From an uncultured Granulosicoccaceae bacterium (GTDB lineage: Bacteria; Pseudomonadota; Gammaproteobacteria; Granulosicoccales; Granulosicoccaceae): DNA of 64,000 nucleotides. Position numbers and translations under genes: made by a program. This document shows, piece by piece, positions 47,029 through 57,037 of the stretch; positions within the stretch are counted from its first letter, which is position 1; each line of letters opens with the position of its first letter. The stretch spans positions 27,384 through 91,383 of the forward strand of contig CALLLW010000043.1 of the NCBI GenBank assembly GCA_938007995.1, given 5' to 3'. The notes under the pieces were generated by a model. The model worked only from the letters and a program-made list of their open reading frames with translations, searched no databases and was not told the DNA's origin.

Positions 47029-48195
47029 CTAACTGACCGCCTGCTCCATGACGCGCCGTACCACGTCAGCGCACTCGCCTATCAGGTCAGGGGTGATACC
47101 GGGGTGAACATTCATCATGATACTTGTTTCACCCAGCTCTTTTGCCACCGGTAACGAAGCCTGGTGACCATAGACACCAACGAAGCCAAGCTCTCGATAG
47201 ATCTCAGGGCAACTGCCGGTAAAGCAAGGTGCACCGCTCTGGTGTATTTCTGCCACCACACGGTCACGATCCCAGCCACTGCGTAGTTTCTCAGGCTCTA
47301 TAAAACAATAATACTTGTAACTGGCATGATAAGCCTGGTTGTCCGGCATGGTGAGCCGGATACCTTCCACACCAGTCAGCGCCCGGTTGAATGCTTCTAT
47401 GTTGCGTCGTCTCTGATTGACCCATTCATCAACTTGCGTCAGCTGATAGCGACCCAGTGCCGATTGCATTTCTGTTAGCCGCCAGTTGGTTCCAATGGAA
47501 TCATGAATCCACTTAAAGGTTGTTGACGCGGAGGGAATCTTAACTTTATCAATTGACTTGCCGTGGTCTTTAAAGGACCACATTTTCCGATACAGCTCCT
47601 CGTTGTCTGTGGTAACAAATCCCCCTTCGCCACCCGTTGTCATGATTTTATCCTGACAAAAAGACCATGCACTGATATCGCCGAAAGTACCAACAGACTT
47701 GTCCTGGTAGCGAGCACCATGAGCTTGGGCACAGTCTTCGATGACGCAAATGTTGCGTTCTTTCGCTAGCGTTACGATCGCATCCATCTCACACGGCCAA
47801 CCCGCCAGATGCACGCAAATGACCGCCCGGGTTTTGGGCGTTATCGCAGCGGCTATTGTATCTGCTGTTACGTTCTGACTGTTGCGATCCACATCTGCAA
47901 AGACCGCTCTCGCCCCCGCATTAACCACGGGAGATGCCGAGGCTATAAATGAACGGGAGGTGACTATAACCTCATCACCGGGACCAATATCCAGAGCGTA
48001 CAGCGCCAGATCCAGCGCAAGTGTGCCATTCGCCAATGCGATACCAAAATCCGCTTCAAAGTGCTGCGCAAACTCAGCCTCAAAGAGCCGGCCTTCCTGA
48101 CCGGTCCAGTAATTAACCTTGTTGCTTAACAGCACATCTTTAACGATTTCGGCCTCTCGATCAGAGAAACAAGGCCAGGAGGGGAGTTGGATCAT
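47029..48195 (-). CDS. DegT/DnrJ/EryC1/StrS-family sugar aminotransferase
   Basis: PLP enzyme that aminates a keto-sugar nucleotide. The PLP lysine is in WSFCQDKIMTTGGEGG and the aspartate in VIEDCAQAHGARYQ. The length of 388 is typical. It starts 36 bases after the WbpM-like dehydratase, so it probably aminates the 4-keto sugar that enzyme makes, giving a UDP-4-amino-4,6-dideoxy-HexNAc. A dTDP substrate from rfbB is the alternative. Confidence 0.9.
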   Translation of the reverse strand: MIQLPSWPCFSDREAEIVKDVLLSNKVNYWTGQEGRLFEAEFAQHFEADFGIALANGTLALDLALYALDIGPGDEVIVTSRSFIASASPVVNAGARAVFADVDRNSQNVTADTIAAAITPKTRAVICVHLAGWPCEMDAIVTLAKERNICVIEDCAQAHGARYQDKSVGTFGDISAWSFCQDKIMTTGGEGGFVTTDNEELYRKMWSFKDHGKSIDKVKIPSASTTFKWIHDSIGTNWRLTEMQSALGRYQLTQVDEWVNQRRRNIEAFNRALTGVEGIRLTMPDNQAYHASYKYYCFIEPEKLRSGWDRDRVVAEIHQSGAPCFTGSCPEIYRELGFVGVYGHQASLPVAKELGETSIMMNVHPGITPDLIGECADVVRRVMEQAVS

Positions 48196-48231
48196 AGCTT
48201 CGATATAGTGCGTTCAGCTGGCACTATAACA

Positions 48232-50211
48232 CTAATCAATCGGTTCCAGAGTTGTGTCCGGCTTTTCTGCAGTAGCTGTTCTGTTGGGTTTATAACCCCG
48301 CACTACATTCTTTAACTGATCAACCATCTCGTTATCCGGATCAGACTGCATGACTGACAGAAAACGATCCAGAACAGGCGATAGCTCACGCCATTCAAGA
48401 AAGCCCTCTTCCGCACGCGAGATTTTTGGGTGAATGGTCGATTGAGCAGTTTCATCAATCAACAGCTCCTCAAACAGCTTTTCACCTTCACGCAACCCGG
48501 TGTATTGAATCTCTATAGTGCCATAGGGATTCTGTTCGTCTTTGAGCGTTTTTCCGTGGAGATATACCAGTGATTTTGCAAGATCAACTATTTGCACCGG
48601 CTGACCCATATCGAGCAAAAACAAGTCACCACCCTCACAGAGTGCACTGGCCTGTATAACCAACTGTGCAGCTTCGGGAATAGACATAAAGTAGCGAACA
48701 ATGTCTTTATGGGTAACCGTTATTGGTCCGCCGTTTTTAATTTGCTCTGAAAACTTTGGCACCACAGATCCGGACGAGCCGATCACATTGCCAAACCGCA
48801 CCATGCAGAGTTTGGTGTTGCCGGAGCCACTGGCGGCCTTCGCCTGCACCATCATCTCGGCTACTCGTTTGGTCGCTCCCATCACATTCGTTGGCCGCAC
48901 CGCTTTATCTGTGCTAATCAACAGGAAGTTCTCTACACCTGTCTCGATTGCCGCTTCAACTGCGGCCAGGCTGCCGAATACGTTGGTGCGAATCGCTGGC
49001 TGTGGGTTGGATTCGACCATAGGCACATGCTTATAAGCTGCAGCGTGAAAAAGCGTTTGTACAGCATAGGTGTTCAGCGTGTGTAGCAGCTCACTCTTAA
49101 ACACCACATTGCCCAACACACAGTGCACAGCGGGAAGGTGTCGACCCTCATCATCCGCTGCAAGCTCGGCACTTAACGCTTTCAGATCGCTGTCAATCTG
49201 GTACATCGCAGCTTCCGAGATATCGAACAACACCAATGCCCTGGGGGCTAATGGCAGTATTTGACGGCAAAGCTCGCTGCCGACAGAACCACCTGCACCG
49301 GTGACCATCACAACCTTATCAGTGATATTTTTGCGCATTAGCGCGGGATCAGGCGCGACAGGCTGGCGACCAATCAACTCTTCAAGTGGCAATGTTTTGG
49401 CATCACGTGTAGTTACCCGGTTTTCCATGATGTCTTCAATGGAAGGCAGGGTCTGCACCCGGCAGTCAAAAGTCTGCAATGACTCAAGCAGCTCTTTCAT
49501 TCTTGAACCGTCGAGGTGCGGTATCGCCATGAGAATGGTCTCGATACCTCTGGACTTTAGCATTGCCGGGGTTGATGGAGCTTTTGGATCAAGCACCATT
49601 AGTTTTGAAAGTTCACGGCCGTGGTACTTCGCGTTGTCATCGAGCCACACAACGGGAAGATAGTCGACACCGTTGCGGCAAATTTGCATGACCTGCCGCC
49701 CGAGCGCGCCGGCCCCGTAGATGGCTATCGGCACCCCTCGGTCAGCAGTCGCACCATCAGCCAGCCACTTCCAGGTTTGCCGAGCTGCCACACACAGGAA
49801 AAAAAGCACCAGGCCGTAGATGATAAAAATCGAACGCGGATTCGGGTTGGGTGCCAGCAGATACTGCACGATCAACAGCAAAAGCGACGATGCAATCACC
49901 CCTTTTGCAAGCGGTGCGAGCTCATCCGTTCCACTGAACCTGATCACCATTTTGTAGACGCCAATTCTGTTGAAAATTAACGCCGTTGCTACAGGCAGCA
50001 CAATAAAGAGCGGCCACAACTTTGCAAAATTTACAGAAGACAAGCGCAGAACGTTCGCGGCAACCAAAGCCACGAACACAAACGCAATGTCAAGCAGCTG
50101 TGCGAACAGCTGTTTTTTGGATTGCTCCAGACTATTCAGTTTGTCGGCGTAGCCGCCAAGTATGCGTTTTATGCCTTTGTTCTGGACCATATAAAGCGAG
50201 TCAGACGTCAT
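48232..50211 (-). CDS. WbpM/CapD-type UDP-HexNAc 4,6-dehydratase
   Basis: Membrane-anchored nucleotide-sugar dehydratase. Four hydrophobic helices occupy the first ~150 residues. A first nucleotide-binding domain (VPIAIYGAGALGRQVM) is followed by the SDR catalytic domain with VVMVTGAGGSVGSELCRQI, HAAAYKHVPMVE and the SFA-type active-site block LISTDKAVRPTNVMGATKR. The longest frame starts with TTG at 50313; I use ATG 50211, which gives 659 residues, closer to WbpM. Neither start has a good ribosome binding site. It supplies a 4-keto-6-deoxy UDP sugar, presumably to the aminotransferase downstream. Confidence 0.9.
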   Translation of the reverse strand: MTSDSLYMVQNKGIKRILGGYADKLNSLEQSKKQLFAQLLDIAFVFVALVAANVLRLSSVNFAKLWPLFIVLPVATALIFNRIGVYKMVIRFSGTDELAPLAKGVIASSLLLLIVQYLLAPNPNPRSIFIIYGLVLFFLCVAARQTWKWLADGATADRGVPIAIYGAGALGRQVMQICRNGVDYLPVVWLDDNAKYHGRELSKLMVLDPKAPSTPAMLKSRGIETILMAIPHLDGSRMKELLESLQTFDCRVQTLPSIEDIMENRVTTRDAKTLPLEELIGRQPVAPDPALMRKNITDKVVMVTGAGGSVGSELCRQILPLAPRALVLFDISEAAMYQIDSDLKALSAELAADDEGRHLPAVHCVLGNVVFKSELLHTLNTYAVQTLFHAAAYKHVPMVESNPQPAIRTNVFGSLAAVEAAIETGVENFLLISTDKAVRPTNVMGATKRVAEMMVQAKAASGSGNTKLCMVRFGNVIGSSGSVVPKFSEQIKNGGPITVTHKDIVRYFMSIPEAAQLVIQASALCEGGDLFLLDMGQPVQIVDLAKSLVYLHGKTLKDEQNPYGTIEIQYTGLREGEKLFEELLIDETAQSTIHPKISRAEEGFLEWRELSPVLDRFLSVMQSDPDNEMVDQLKNVVRGYKPNRTATAEKPDTTLEPID

Positions 50212-50529
50212 ATCAGGGAAAATTGACTGGAGCTTTGAGACCCCGAAGAAGCTTACGATCCCGTGCCAGATCGCACTATGGTTTGCCCTTCCATGATCAG
50301 TAACTTCTTTCAAGACGCACTCAGCCCAATGTTATTAGAATATCGTAAGACAGAACTCACACACGAACTAAAGCGTGGCTCTCAATTCTGCGTATTGCTT
50401 CACTACATTCATAGATTAGACGCACTTGCACAATCAGTCAATGTCATGACATTAAGATTTATGGTATTTTCAGTGCCGTCATGACAGCGCAAACCCATCA
50501 ATCGAGGCAAAAGCACCAATCGCCTGCCA

Positions 50530-52047
50530 CTACTCTGCACGAAAAATAAAGAAATCTCCCATGGTACCGGTCTCAATTTTCTTCAAAACCGCACCGCGCG
50601 CGAATAGAACTGCCGCATCCATTTCGTCCATAACTACGTAGTCTGGACCAAAAATAGAAACCGCTGATTGAAGGCCAGTTGGAGAGAGGAATTTACTCTT
50701 GATAATCAAGGTTTCTCTTGGGCGCAAGGCATAACTTAGCCTCAGCTCTGCTTCCAGACTCACGTCCAGCAATAAAAACCTCGCGTCTGCAGGGAATTCA
50801 GCAAACGAAGCGCGCGCGACTGCCAGATCCTCAGACTCTGACTGCGCCTCGTTACGAGCTTTAACAGCCATGGCGGAAGCGATTCCGACGTTCAAACCCA
50901 AAAGTACCACGCCAAGGGTCTTCGCCTGCCAGGGTCTGACTAAATGCCTGAGGTCACTTGCCGTGAGTCCAATAATCACAAATGTGGCAACTGCCACTAT
51001 CTGTTGATATCGTACCTGGGTTTGCATTAACACCAGCAGACCAACATAAGCCCCAAGGCACAAACAGGCGGCAAACAAAATTTCTCGGTAGACACGCAGT
51101 CTGAGTACAAACAGATATAAACCACCGACGATAGCCAGGTTGGTATAAAGATAAAGCGGCCAGTTTCGTGGCTGCAAAAAATGCGCATGTACCGCGAAGC
51201 GAAGTTTATCCAGCAGTAATGACAAACTCACTGGATCAAGGCTGTCGCTTTGATGCCAAAGCATATTTGAAACACCCGGGACCGCCCCCGCAATAATCGA
51301 TTGCAGATCAGGCTGAAACGAGCTCGGAAAAAGCACACCTTTAAACGCCTGCGCCGCATAGAAAATCAACGCAACGGTAACCAACCCCAGCACCCTGCCG
51401 TACTGCGGAGCTTTCAATAACAATAACGCCAGGTACACGAGGTAACAATTTGCCAGCAAGAAAAACAGCGGGTGACTCAACGTACCTATGGTCAGTGCTG
51501 CAACCAATGCCACCTGCCCCAACAAATTGGCTCGATACGCAAAACCCGCCAGACATACTGCAAGGCAGCCTGCATACAACTGTTCCTGCAGCATGTTCAA
51601 CGACTGCCAAAGGGCAATTGGAGACACAAGGTAAAGCGCTGTCACCCAGCCTGCAATTGGCGTTTGTGTGTGGGTGCGGCAAACAAAGAAAATTGCCAAT
51701 GCAACGGCAATATGGCTGACAAAATTCAACCACATCCAACTACTGTAAGGATTGGAAAACTGTGCAAAAAATGCAGCGACCAAGATAAACGGCCCATGGT
51801 GCATAAAGTAATTAGCCGATGAATCACTACCCGCTTCACGCAGCAATTTTCCAGGGTACACAATATTTGTCACTGCGGGATTCTGATCAGCCAGCGTTTC
51901 AACGTCGCCTAAGTACCAGTACTGATCCGTTCCCCGCACGCCTTCGGTGCCGAACCACAGAACCAGGCAAGCGGACACCACAGCCGCTGTGAGTATGACT
52001 CGCCAATGAAACAAGATACCGCAACCCCGTACTAAGCCATTTGTCAT
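50530..52047 (-). CDS. Multi-pass membrane protein, possible GT-C glycosyltransferase
   Basis: 505 residues with about ten hydrophobic helices and a soluble C-terminal domain of ~100 residues. The first loop after helix 1 contains the acidic segment TEGVRGTDQYWYLGDVE, a place where GT-C transferases of the PMT/ArnT type keep their catalytic acids. I cannot assign a family firmly. It is not clearly a Wzy polymerase or O-antigen ligase. If GT-C, it would use a polyprenyl-phosphate sugar on the periplasmic face, such as the arabinose donor predicted at 33-39 kb. It heads the minus-strand operon that continues into the dehydratase. Confidence 0.6.
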   Translation of the reverse strand: MTNGLVRGCGILFHWRVILTAAVVSACLVLWFGTEGVRGTDQYWYLGDVETLADQNPAVTNIVYPGKLLREAGSDSSANYFMHHGPFILVAAFFAQFSNPYSSWMWLNFVSHIAVALAIFFVCRTHTQTPIAGWVTALYLVSPIALWQSLNMLQEQLYAGCLAVCLAGFAYRANLLGQVALVAALTIGTLSHPLFFLLANCYLVYLALLLLKAPQYGRVLGLVTVALIFYAAQAFKGVLFPSSFQPDLQSIIAGAVPGVSNMLWHQSDSLDPVSLSLLLDKLRFAVHAHFLQPRNWPLYLYTNLAIVGGLYLFVLRLRVYREILFAACLCLGAYVGLLVLMQTQVRYQQIVAVATFVIIGLTASDLRHLVRPWQAKTLGVVLLGLNVGIASAMAVKARNEAQSESEDLAVARASFAEFPADARFLLLDVSLEAELRLSYALRPRETLIIKSKFLSPTGLQSAVSIFGPDYVVMDEMDAAVLFARGAVLKKIETGTMGDFFIFRAE

Positions 52048-52665
52048 GCCACTGATATACCTACAGCCATTGAGGGCGGCTGATCCAAGCTGTTGTAGCG
52101 CCGCAGGTTACTTCAACACACCGTTTATCACCAGCGGCTACACCGATTGAATTGCCAAAGCGGTGAATTATAGAGTCTTTTCGACCTGATTATTCATGCA
52201 GCAGCAACTCTATTGCACGGAGGTTTGTGTTCGCGATAATTTCACTTTTTGCGGTGATTGTTGTCACTACCATGGCTATTTGCGATCTGGCTTTTATCAA
52301 ATTGGCTAATTGGTATTTGCAAAACAAAAATCCAATCCGGTATTTACTGTAGTGGGAACAAGGCAAGTGCAGAACTGTTGGTGTTGTTTACAGTCTGCGA
52401 TAGCACGCCAAGATGAAATGCTGCAAACGAGCTTGTTCACCGGCACGTTCAATTACGCCAAAAATAACGATTGGTTCATAATTTCAGATAACTTGTCTTA
52501 CCTGTGATCATTTGTTAAGTGGCCAGCAATTGGTAGATCAATAGTTGCAACCGTCGCCATTATCATCAATCAATTGTTGTACACTGTTTAATACCAGCCA
52601 GCCTTGCCTGACACTTGTTTAAAGGCAAAGCGGCAATCTATTCTCGGGTTCAGGACTTCAAAAAA
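52048..52665. other. Divergent intergenic region, 618 bp
   Basis: Between the GT-C-like gene (minus) and the amidotransferase (plus). It is AT-rich towards the right. It contains a possible 41-residue membrane peptide gene (52227-52352). I found no clear promoter pair. Confidence 0.4.
52227..52352 (+). CDS. Possible small single-pass membrane protein (41 aa)
   Basis: Starts with a GTG directly after a GGAGG (spacing only 3 bases, which is short). The peptide begins MFAIISLFAVIVVTTMAICDL, one hydrophobic helix, followed by a basic amphipathic tail KLANWYLQNKNPIRYLL. A later in-frame ATG (52272) would remove most of the helix. No homologue is recognised; this rests only on composition and the Shine-Dalgarno-like box. 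Confidence 0.25.
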   Translation: MFAIISLFAVIVVTTMAICDLAFIKLANWYLQNKNPIRYLL

Positions 52666-54606
52666 ATGTGCGGTATAGCCGGGTTTCAGACATCCCGCTC
52701 TAAATCAAACTCCCAGCTACGCGACACTGCGCTCAAGATGAGCGATGCCATCCAACACCGAGGACCGGATGCCGCAGACTCATGGACAGATGAAACGCAC
52801 GGCATAGCCCTGTCTCATCGCCGCCTGGCAATTGTAGATTTGAGCCCCACCGGTGCGCAGCCAATGGTCTCGCACAATGGCCAGCTCGTGATGGTGTACA
52901 ACGGTGAAATTTACAATGCAGAGGATCTTCGCAAAGAACTAACTTCAAACGGCAGTCAATTTAGAGGAACCTCAGACACAGAGGTAATCCTTGAGGGCTT
53001 TGCCGCCTGGGGCATACGCAAAACTATAGCAAGGTGCATTGGCATGTTTGCACTGGCCGTCTGGAATCGTGAGGACCACACGCTCAGCCTGGTAAGAGAC
53101 AGGTTGGGCATCAAACCACTTTACTGGTCTCAACAAACAGACGAACTCATTTTTGGCTCTGAGCTAAAAGCACTTCGCGCACATCCGGACTGCGCTGCAA
53201 ACATCAACAGCGATGTGCTAGCAGGATACCTGCGAAAAGGCTACATCAATCACCCCAACACCATTTACCAGGATGTTAATCAATTACCCCCCGGGTGCAT
53301 CCTGCACTGGAACCGAAGCACCAGAAAGTCAACTATAGAGCAATACTGGTCTCTAAAGAATATTGTAGAAGATGCATACAAAACCCCGTTTAACGGCAGT
53401 AGCGAAGATGCCACCGACCAACTTGAAAGCCTGCTAAAAGACGCGATAAATCGTCGTATGGTTGCGGATGTGCCTTTGGGTGCATTTTTGTCAGGTGGAA
53501 TCGATTCATCCGCGGTGGTTGCCTTAATGCAAGAGTGCAGCAGCACCCCGGTGAAGACGTTCTCGATAGGCTTTGACGAAAAAAAATATGACGAATCAGC
53601 CTACGCTGCCGCCGTGGCACAGCACATCGGCACTGACCATACAGAATTAATTGTTACAGCAAAAGATGCGCTGAATGTTGTGCCTCTTCTTCCATCGCTA
53701 TTTGACGAACCGTTCGCTGATCCGTCACAAATTCCGACCTACCTTGTTTCAAAGCTCACTCGCGAGCACGTAACCGTTGCACTGTCCGGCGACGGAGGTG
53801 ACGAGCTATTCGCAGGCTACACGAGATACCAAACAACCCAGAAATTCCGCCGATTACTCAGCCAGCCCGGAGCGATAAGAAAGCTCGAGGCTTCTTTACT
53901 TAAGAAGCTTAACGTGGATCGCCTGAAGAACTACGTAAACTTACCTTCAAACATAGTAACCAGACATTCCAAAGATCAGCACGACAATATCGCATCAATA
54001 CTACGCTCTGGTACTTTTATCGATGCCTACCTCAGAGAGACTAGCAGAATAGGGAATCCTGAAGCTTCACTCAAACACGGGCATGAATTACCAGTTGCAG
54101 CCTGGACTGAAGCATCAGACATGCAATTCACGAATGACGATTACGCCGCAATGCAATACATCGACATGCTCGACTACCTGCCTGATGACATTCTAACTAA
54201 AGTAGATAGAACCAGCATGGCCGTATCACTTGAAGCGCGCGTGCCCATATTGGATCATCGCGTAGTCGAATTTTCGTGGCGGCTCAACCAGAGTCTCAAA
54301 GTGCAAAACAATCAGGGAAAACAGATATTACGAAATGTCCTATACCGTCATGTGCCAAAGCACCTGGTTGATCGACCCAAAAAAGGATTTGGCGTCCCGA
54401 TCAGCGCATGGATCAAAGGCCCGCTTCGGGAATGGGCTGAAGAGCTACTATCAGAAAATAAACTTCAAGAAACCAATATTTTTGAAACCGAAGTAATACG
54501 CCAAAGATGGCAGGAACAGATAAAAGGCGAACGGAACTGGGAGTACCACTTGTGGGATGTGTTAATGATGCAGGCATGGGCAGTTGATAATAAAGCAATT
54601 CTCTAG
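52666..54606 (+). CDS. asnB: Asparagine synthase-like glutamine amidotransferase
   Basis: Two-domain enzyme. The N-terminal Ntn glutaminase begins MCGIAGF with Cys2 as nucleophile, which fixes the start at 52666 (an AGGA lies upstream); the longer frame from 52615 would block it. RHRGPDAADSW-like and YNGEIYN motifs follow. The synthetase domain has the PP-loop FLSGGIDSSAVVAL and ALSGDGGDELFAGY. The length of 646 is close to the exopolysaccharide-associated AsnB group. In a uronic-acid polysaccharide locus such enzymes can amidate the sugar carboxylate, so free asparagine synthesis should not be assumed. Confidence 0.88.
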   Translation: MCGIAGFQTSRSKSNSQLRDTALKMSDAIQHRGPDAADSWTDETHGIALSHRRLAIVDLSPTGAQPMVSHNGQLVMVYNGEIYNAEDLRKELTSNGSQFRGTSDTEVILEGFAAWGIRKTIARCIGMFALAVWNREDHTLSLVRDRLGIKPLYWSQQTDELIFGSELKALRAHPDCAANINSDVLAGYLRKGYINHPNTIYQDVNQLPPGCILHWNRSTRKSTIEQYWSLKNIVEDAYKTPFNGSSEDATDQLESLLKDAINRRMVADVPLGAFLSGGIDSSAVVALMQECSSTPVKTFSIGFDEKKYDESAYAAAVAQHIGTDHTELIVTAKDALNVVPLLPSLFDEPFADPSQIPTYLVSKLTREHVTVALSGDGGDELFAGYTRYQTTQKFRRLLSQPGAIRKLEASLLKKLNVDRLKNYVNLPSNIVTRHSKDQHDNIASILRSGTFIDAYLRETSRIGNPEASLKHGHELPVAAWTEASDMQFTNDDYAAMQYIDMLDYLPDDILTKVDRTSMAVSLEARVPILDHRVVEFSWRLNQSLKVQNNQGKQILRNVLYRHVPKHLVDRPKKGFGVPISAWIKGPLREWAEELLSENKLQETNIFETEVIRQRWQEQIKGERNWEYHLWDVLMMQAWAVDNKAIL

Positions 54607-54767
54607 ATAGTTCCGCTGAATATATTTTTGGTCCATAGAGAAAAACAACAAACCCAATATAGCGCTACCAGACCCTCATATTATTTTGTATATAACCAAT
54701 TCATCTACATACTTCAGAAACCTGAAGCTCGGCTCAACATCTTCTTCGACATCAATAGTGATTGGCG

Positions 54768-56096
54768 ATGCGTAAATTATTCTCAACAGACAATAATTTC
54801 AACCACTTGCTTAAAGGCAGCACCTTTAACGTAGCTGCAAAGATCGTGGGAATCCTATTTGGATTTTTCGCAAGTATTTTAATTACAAAGAACTATGGGT
54901 CCGATCTGATAGGAGATATTGCAACAATAACTAGCGCTTTCACTTTACTTTCCCTCTTAGCACTGCTTGGCAATCAGACTCTTGTTTTAAAGGTACTACC
55001 AGAACAAATAGAAAAACATAACTATTTTGCGGCAAAACTTGTCTACCATAAATTACTTAATATAACCTTGTGTACCACAATCTGTGTAATAGTCGCATGG
55101 CTTTTCATAGAGAATATCAGTTCATTTACGCTAGTCCGAGGCCTGGAGAAATACATATTCCTTGTTGCTGCGTTGGTTTTCCTGGCTGCAATCAAAGAGC
55201 TAAATTCTAAAACGCTCAGAGGACTCGGGGACTACAAAATCTATTCTGTCTTTGAAATCCTTCCAGCACTTCTATTAGCAAGCACGGCCATCATCTCTAT
55301 CGAACTTCAAGTAGCGGAACATAATTTCCAATACGCATACTTCTTTCCACTACTTGTGATAGGAATACTCTCTTTCACGGTTGTATCAAAGTCATTCCAT
55401 AAAAAAGTAAAAAACAACTTTTTTACAGAGATAGATTACTCTAGGTTACCCACGAAAGCAGACCTCATTCGAACATCCCTCCCAATGCTCGGCGTTACGC
55501 TGAGCACAGCAATTATTGCCCATTTCGATATTCTCATGCTGAATTACTACACCACATCTAGCGAAGTTGGTGTCTATTCTGTTTATGTAAAAATTGTAGC
55601 TGGCACAGCTTTGACCACTCATTCTATCAACGCTATGTTCGCCCCAACGGTATCCAGGCTCTTCAGCAGAAATGAAAAATTTCAATTAAAAATATTTGCA
55701 AAAAAAACCACACTTTTGTCCCTTTCAGCAACTATGGCAGCAGCTGCGCTGGTTATTGCTCTACAGAAACCCATTCTCGGCTTGTTTGGCTCCGAATTTA
55801 TAGAAAGCATAAGCACACTACATGTCCTGATACTCTCAACAATTACAAGCAGCTTTTTCGGTTCAGTTGGCCTCTACTTAAATATGACAGGTAATCAAGT
55901 ATACTTCTTCCGTGTAATGCTAGTTGCGGCACTAATAAACATACTACTCAATGCAATCCTTATCCCGCTAGTAGGACTAATGGGGGCGGCCATAGCAACT
56001 CTGGTTTCGGTATTGACTTGGAATCTTTTGGCAACATACAAAATATACAGGGAATTTGGACACACTTTGATCTGGGGCAGGGAGAAAAATGCATAA
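54768..56096 (+). CDS. Wzx-like polysaccharide flippase
   Basis: Multi-helix membrane protein (about 12-14 segments) of the MOP/Wzx family that flips lipid-linked repeat units. The N-terminus KGSTFNVAAKIVGILFGFFASILITKNYG is characteristic in shape. ATG 54768 is preferred over the TTG two codons earlier. The 443-residue length fits. The gene is noticeably more AT-rich than the glycogen and sugar-nucleotide genes. Its 3' end overlaps the sulfotransferase start by 8 bases. Confidence 0.85.
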   Translation: MRKLFSTDNNFNHLLKGSTFNVAAKIVGILFGFFASILITKNYGSDLIGDIATITSAFTLLSLLALLGNQTLVLKVLPEQIEKHNYFAAKLVYHKLLNITLCTTICVIVAWLFIENISSFTLVRGLEKYIFLVAALVFLAAIKELNSKTLRGLGDYKIYSVFEILPALLLASTAIISIELQVAEHNFQYAYFFPLLVIGILSFTVVSKSFHKKVKNNFFTEIDYSRLPTKADLIRTSLPMLGVTLSTAIIAHFDILMLNYYTTSSEVGVYSVYVKIVAGTALTTHSINAMFAPTVSRLFSRNEKFQLKIFAKKTTLLSLSATMAAAALVIALQKPILGLFGSEFIESISTLHVLILSTITSSFFGSVGLYLNMTGNQVYFFRVMLVAALINILLNAILIPLVGLMGAAIATLVSVLTWNLLATYKIYREFGHTLIWGREKNA

Positions 56097-56988
56097 ACCA
56101 AATACATTTATAGTTGGTGCTCCAAAATGCGGAACAACAGCAATGGCATCATACCTTGCAAGCCATGAAAATATATTCATGAGCTTTCCCAAAGAACCAC
56201 ATCATTTCGTATACGAGGATATGCCAAATAAGTCTAACTATGTATCTCGCGAGAAATATCTTAATCTCTTTCTGCAAGCACAAGAACATCACAGCATCAT
56301 AGCGGAGGCATCTGTTTGGTATCTTTACAGCGGACATGCGATTGAAAAAATTTCTAACTTTGATCCACAAGCGAAGATAATCGTCATGCTGCGACGCCCA
56401 GACGAGATGGTTTACTCTATGCACAGCCAGGCGGTGGTAACTTTACAAGAAGATGTACTTGATTTTGAAGGCGCCTGGCAACTAAGCTCCGAAGTTCGTC
56501 ATCAATATGCAAAACACTGTAAAGAGCCAAAGCTACTAAGGTACAAGGAGATAGCAAAATATGGTAAGCAACTGACTAAATTACAAAATCATTTCCCTAA
56601 GGAACAAATACACGTTGTGTTTTACGATGAGTTTAGGAATAACACAAAACACGAGTACAATATGGTTTTGAAGTTCCTCGGCCTACCTCCAGATAATAAA
56701 ACACATTTCCCAAGAGTCAATCCAAACACTCAGTTACGAAATAAATCAATAGCCGCCTTTCTAAGAAAACCACCCAAATTCCTCATGAGTGCCAATACGA
56801 AATTCAAAAATTTACTTGGAATAAAACAATTGGGCCTCAGCCGTAGACTCACATCGCTCAATCAAAAAGAAGTACAGCGTGCAGCACTAACAGAAGAAAT
56901 GAGAATTGAAATTATCAATAACTACCAAGATGACATTACTACTCTTGCAAAAATAACCGAAAAGGACTTGTCTGGTTGGCTTCGTTAA
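56089..56988 (+). CDS. PAPS-dependent sulfotransferase
   Basis: 299-residue soluble sulfotransferase. The 5'-phosphosulfate loop is FIVGAPKCGTTAMASYL at the N-terminus, and the 3'-phosphate motif is VMLRRPDEMVYSMHSQ near residue 102. A GGGAGAAAA box precedes the ATG, which overlaps the flippase gene. It probably sulfates a sugar of the polymer before or during export. The gene is AT-rich like its neighbour. Confidence 0.88.
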   Translation: MHKPNTFIVGAPKCGTTAMASYLASHENIFMSFPKEPHHFVYEDMPNKSNYVSREKYLNLFLQAQEHHSIIAEASVWYLYSGHAIEKISNFDPQAKIIVMLRRPDEMVYSMHSQAVVTLQEDVLDFEGAWQLSSEVRHQYAKHCKEPKLLRYKEIAKYGKQLTKLQNHFPKEQIHVVFYDEFRNNTKHEYNMVLKFLGLPPDNKTHFPRVNPNTQLRNKSIAAFLRKPPKFLMSANTKFKNLLGIKQLGLSRRLTSLNQKEVQRAALTEEMRIEIINNYQDDITTLAKITEKDLSGWLR

Positions 56989-57037
56989 CCCACTTTATTG
57001 CCTTTGACTCTGAAACTGCCACTATTACCGCGAACAG

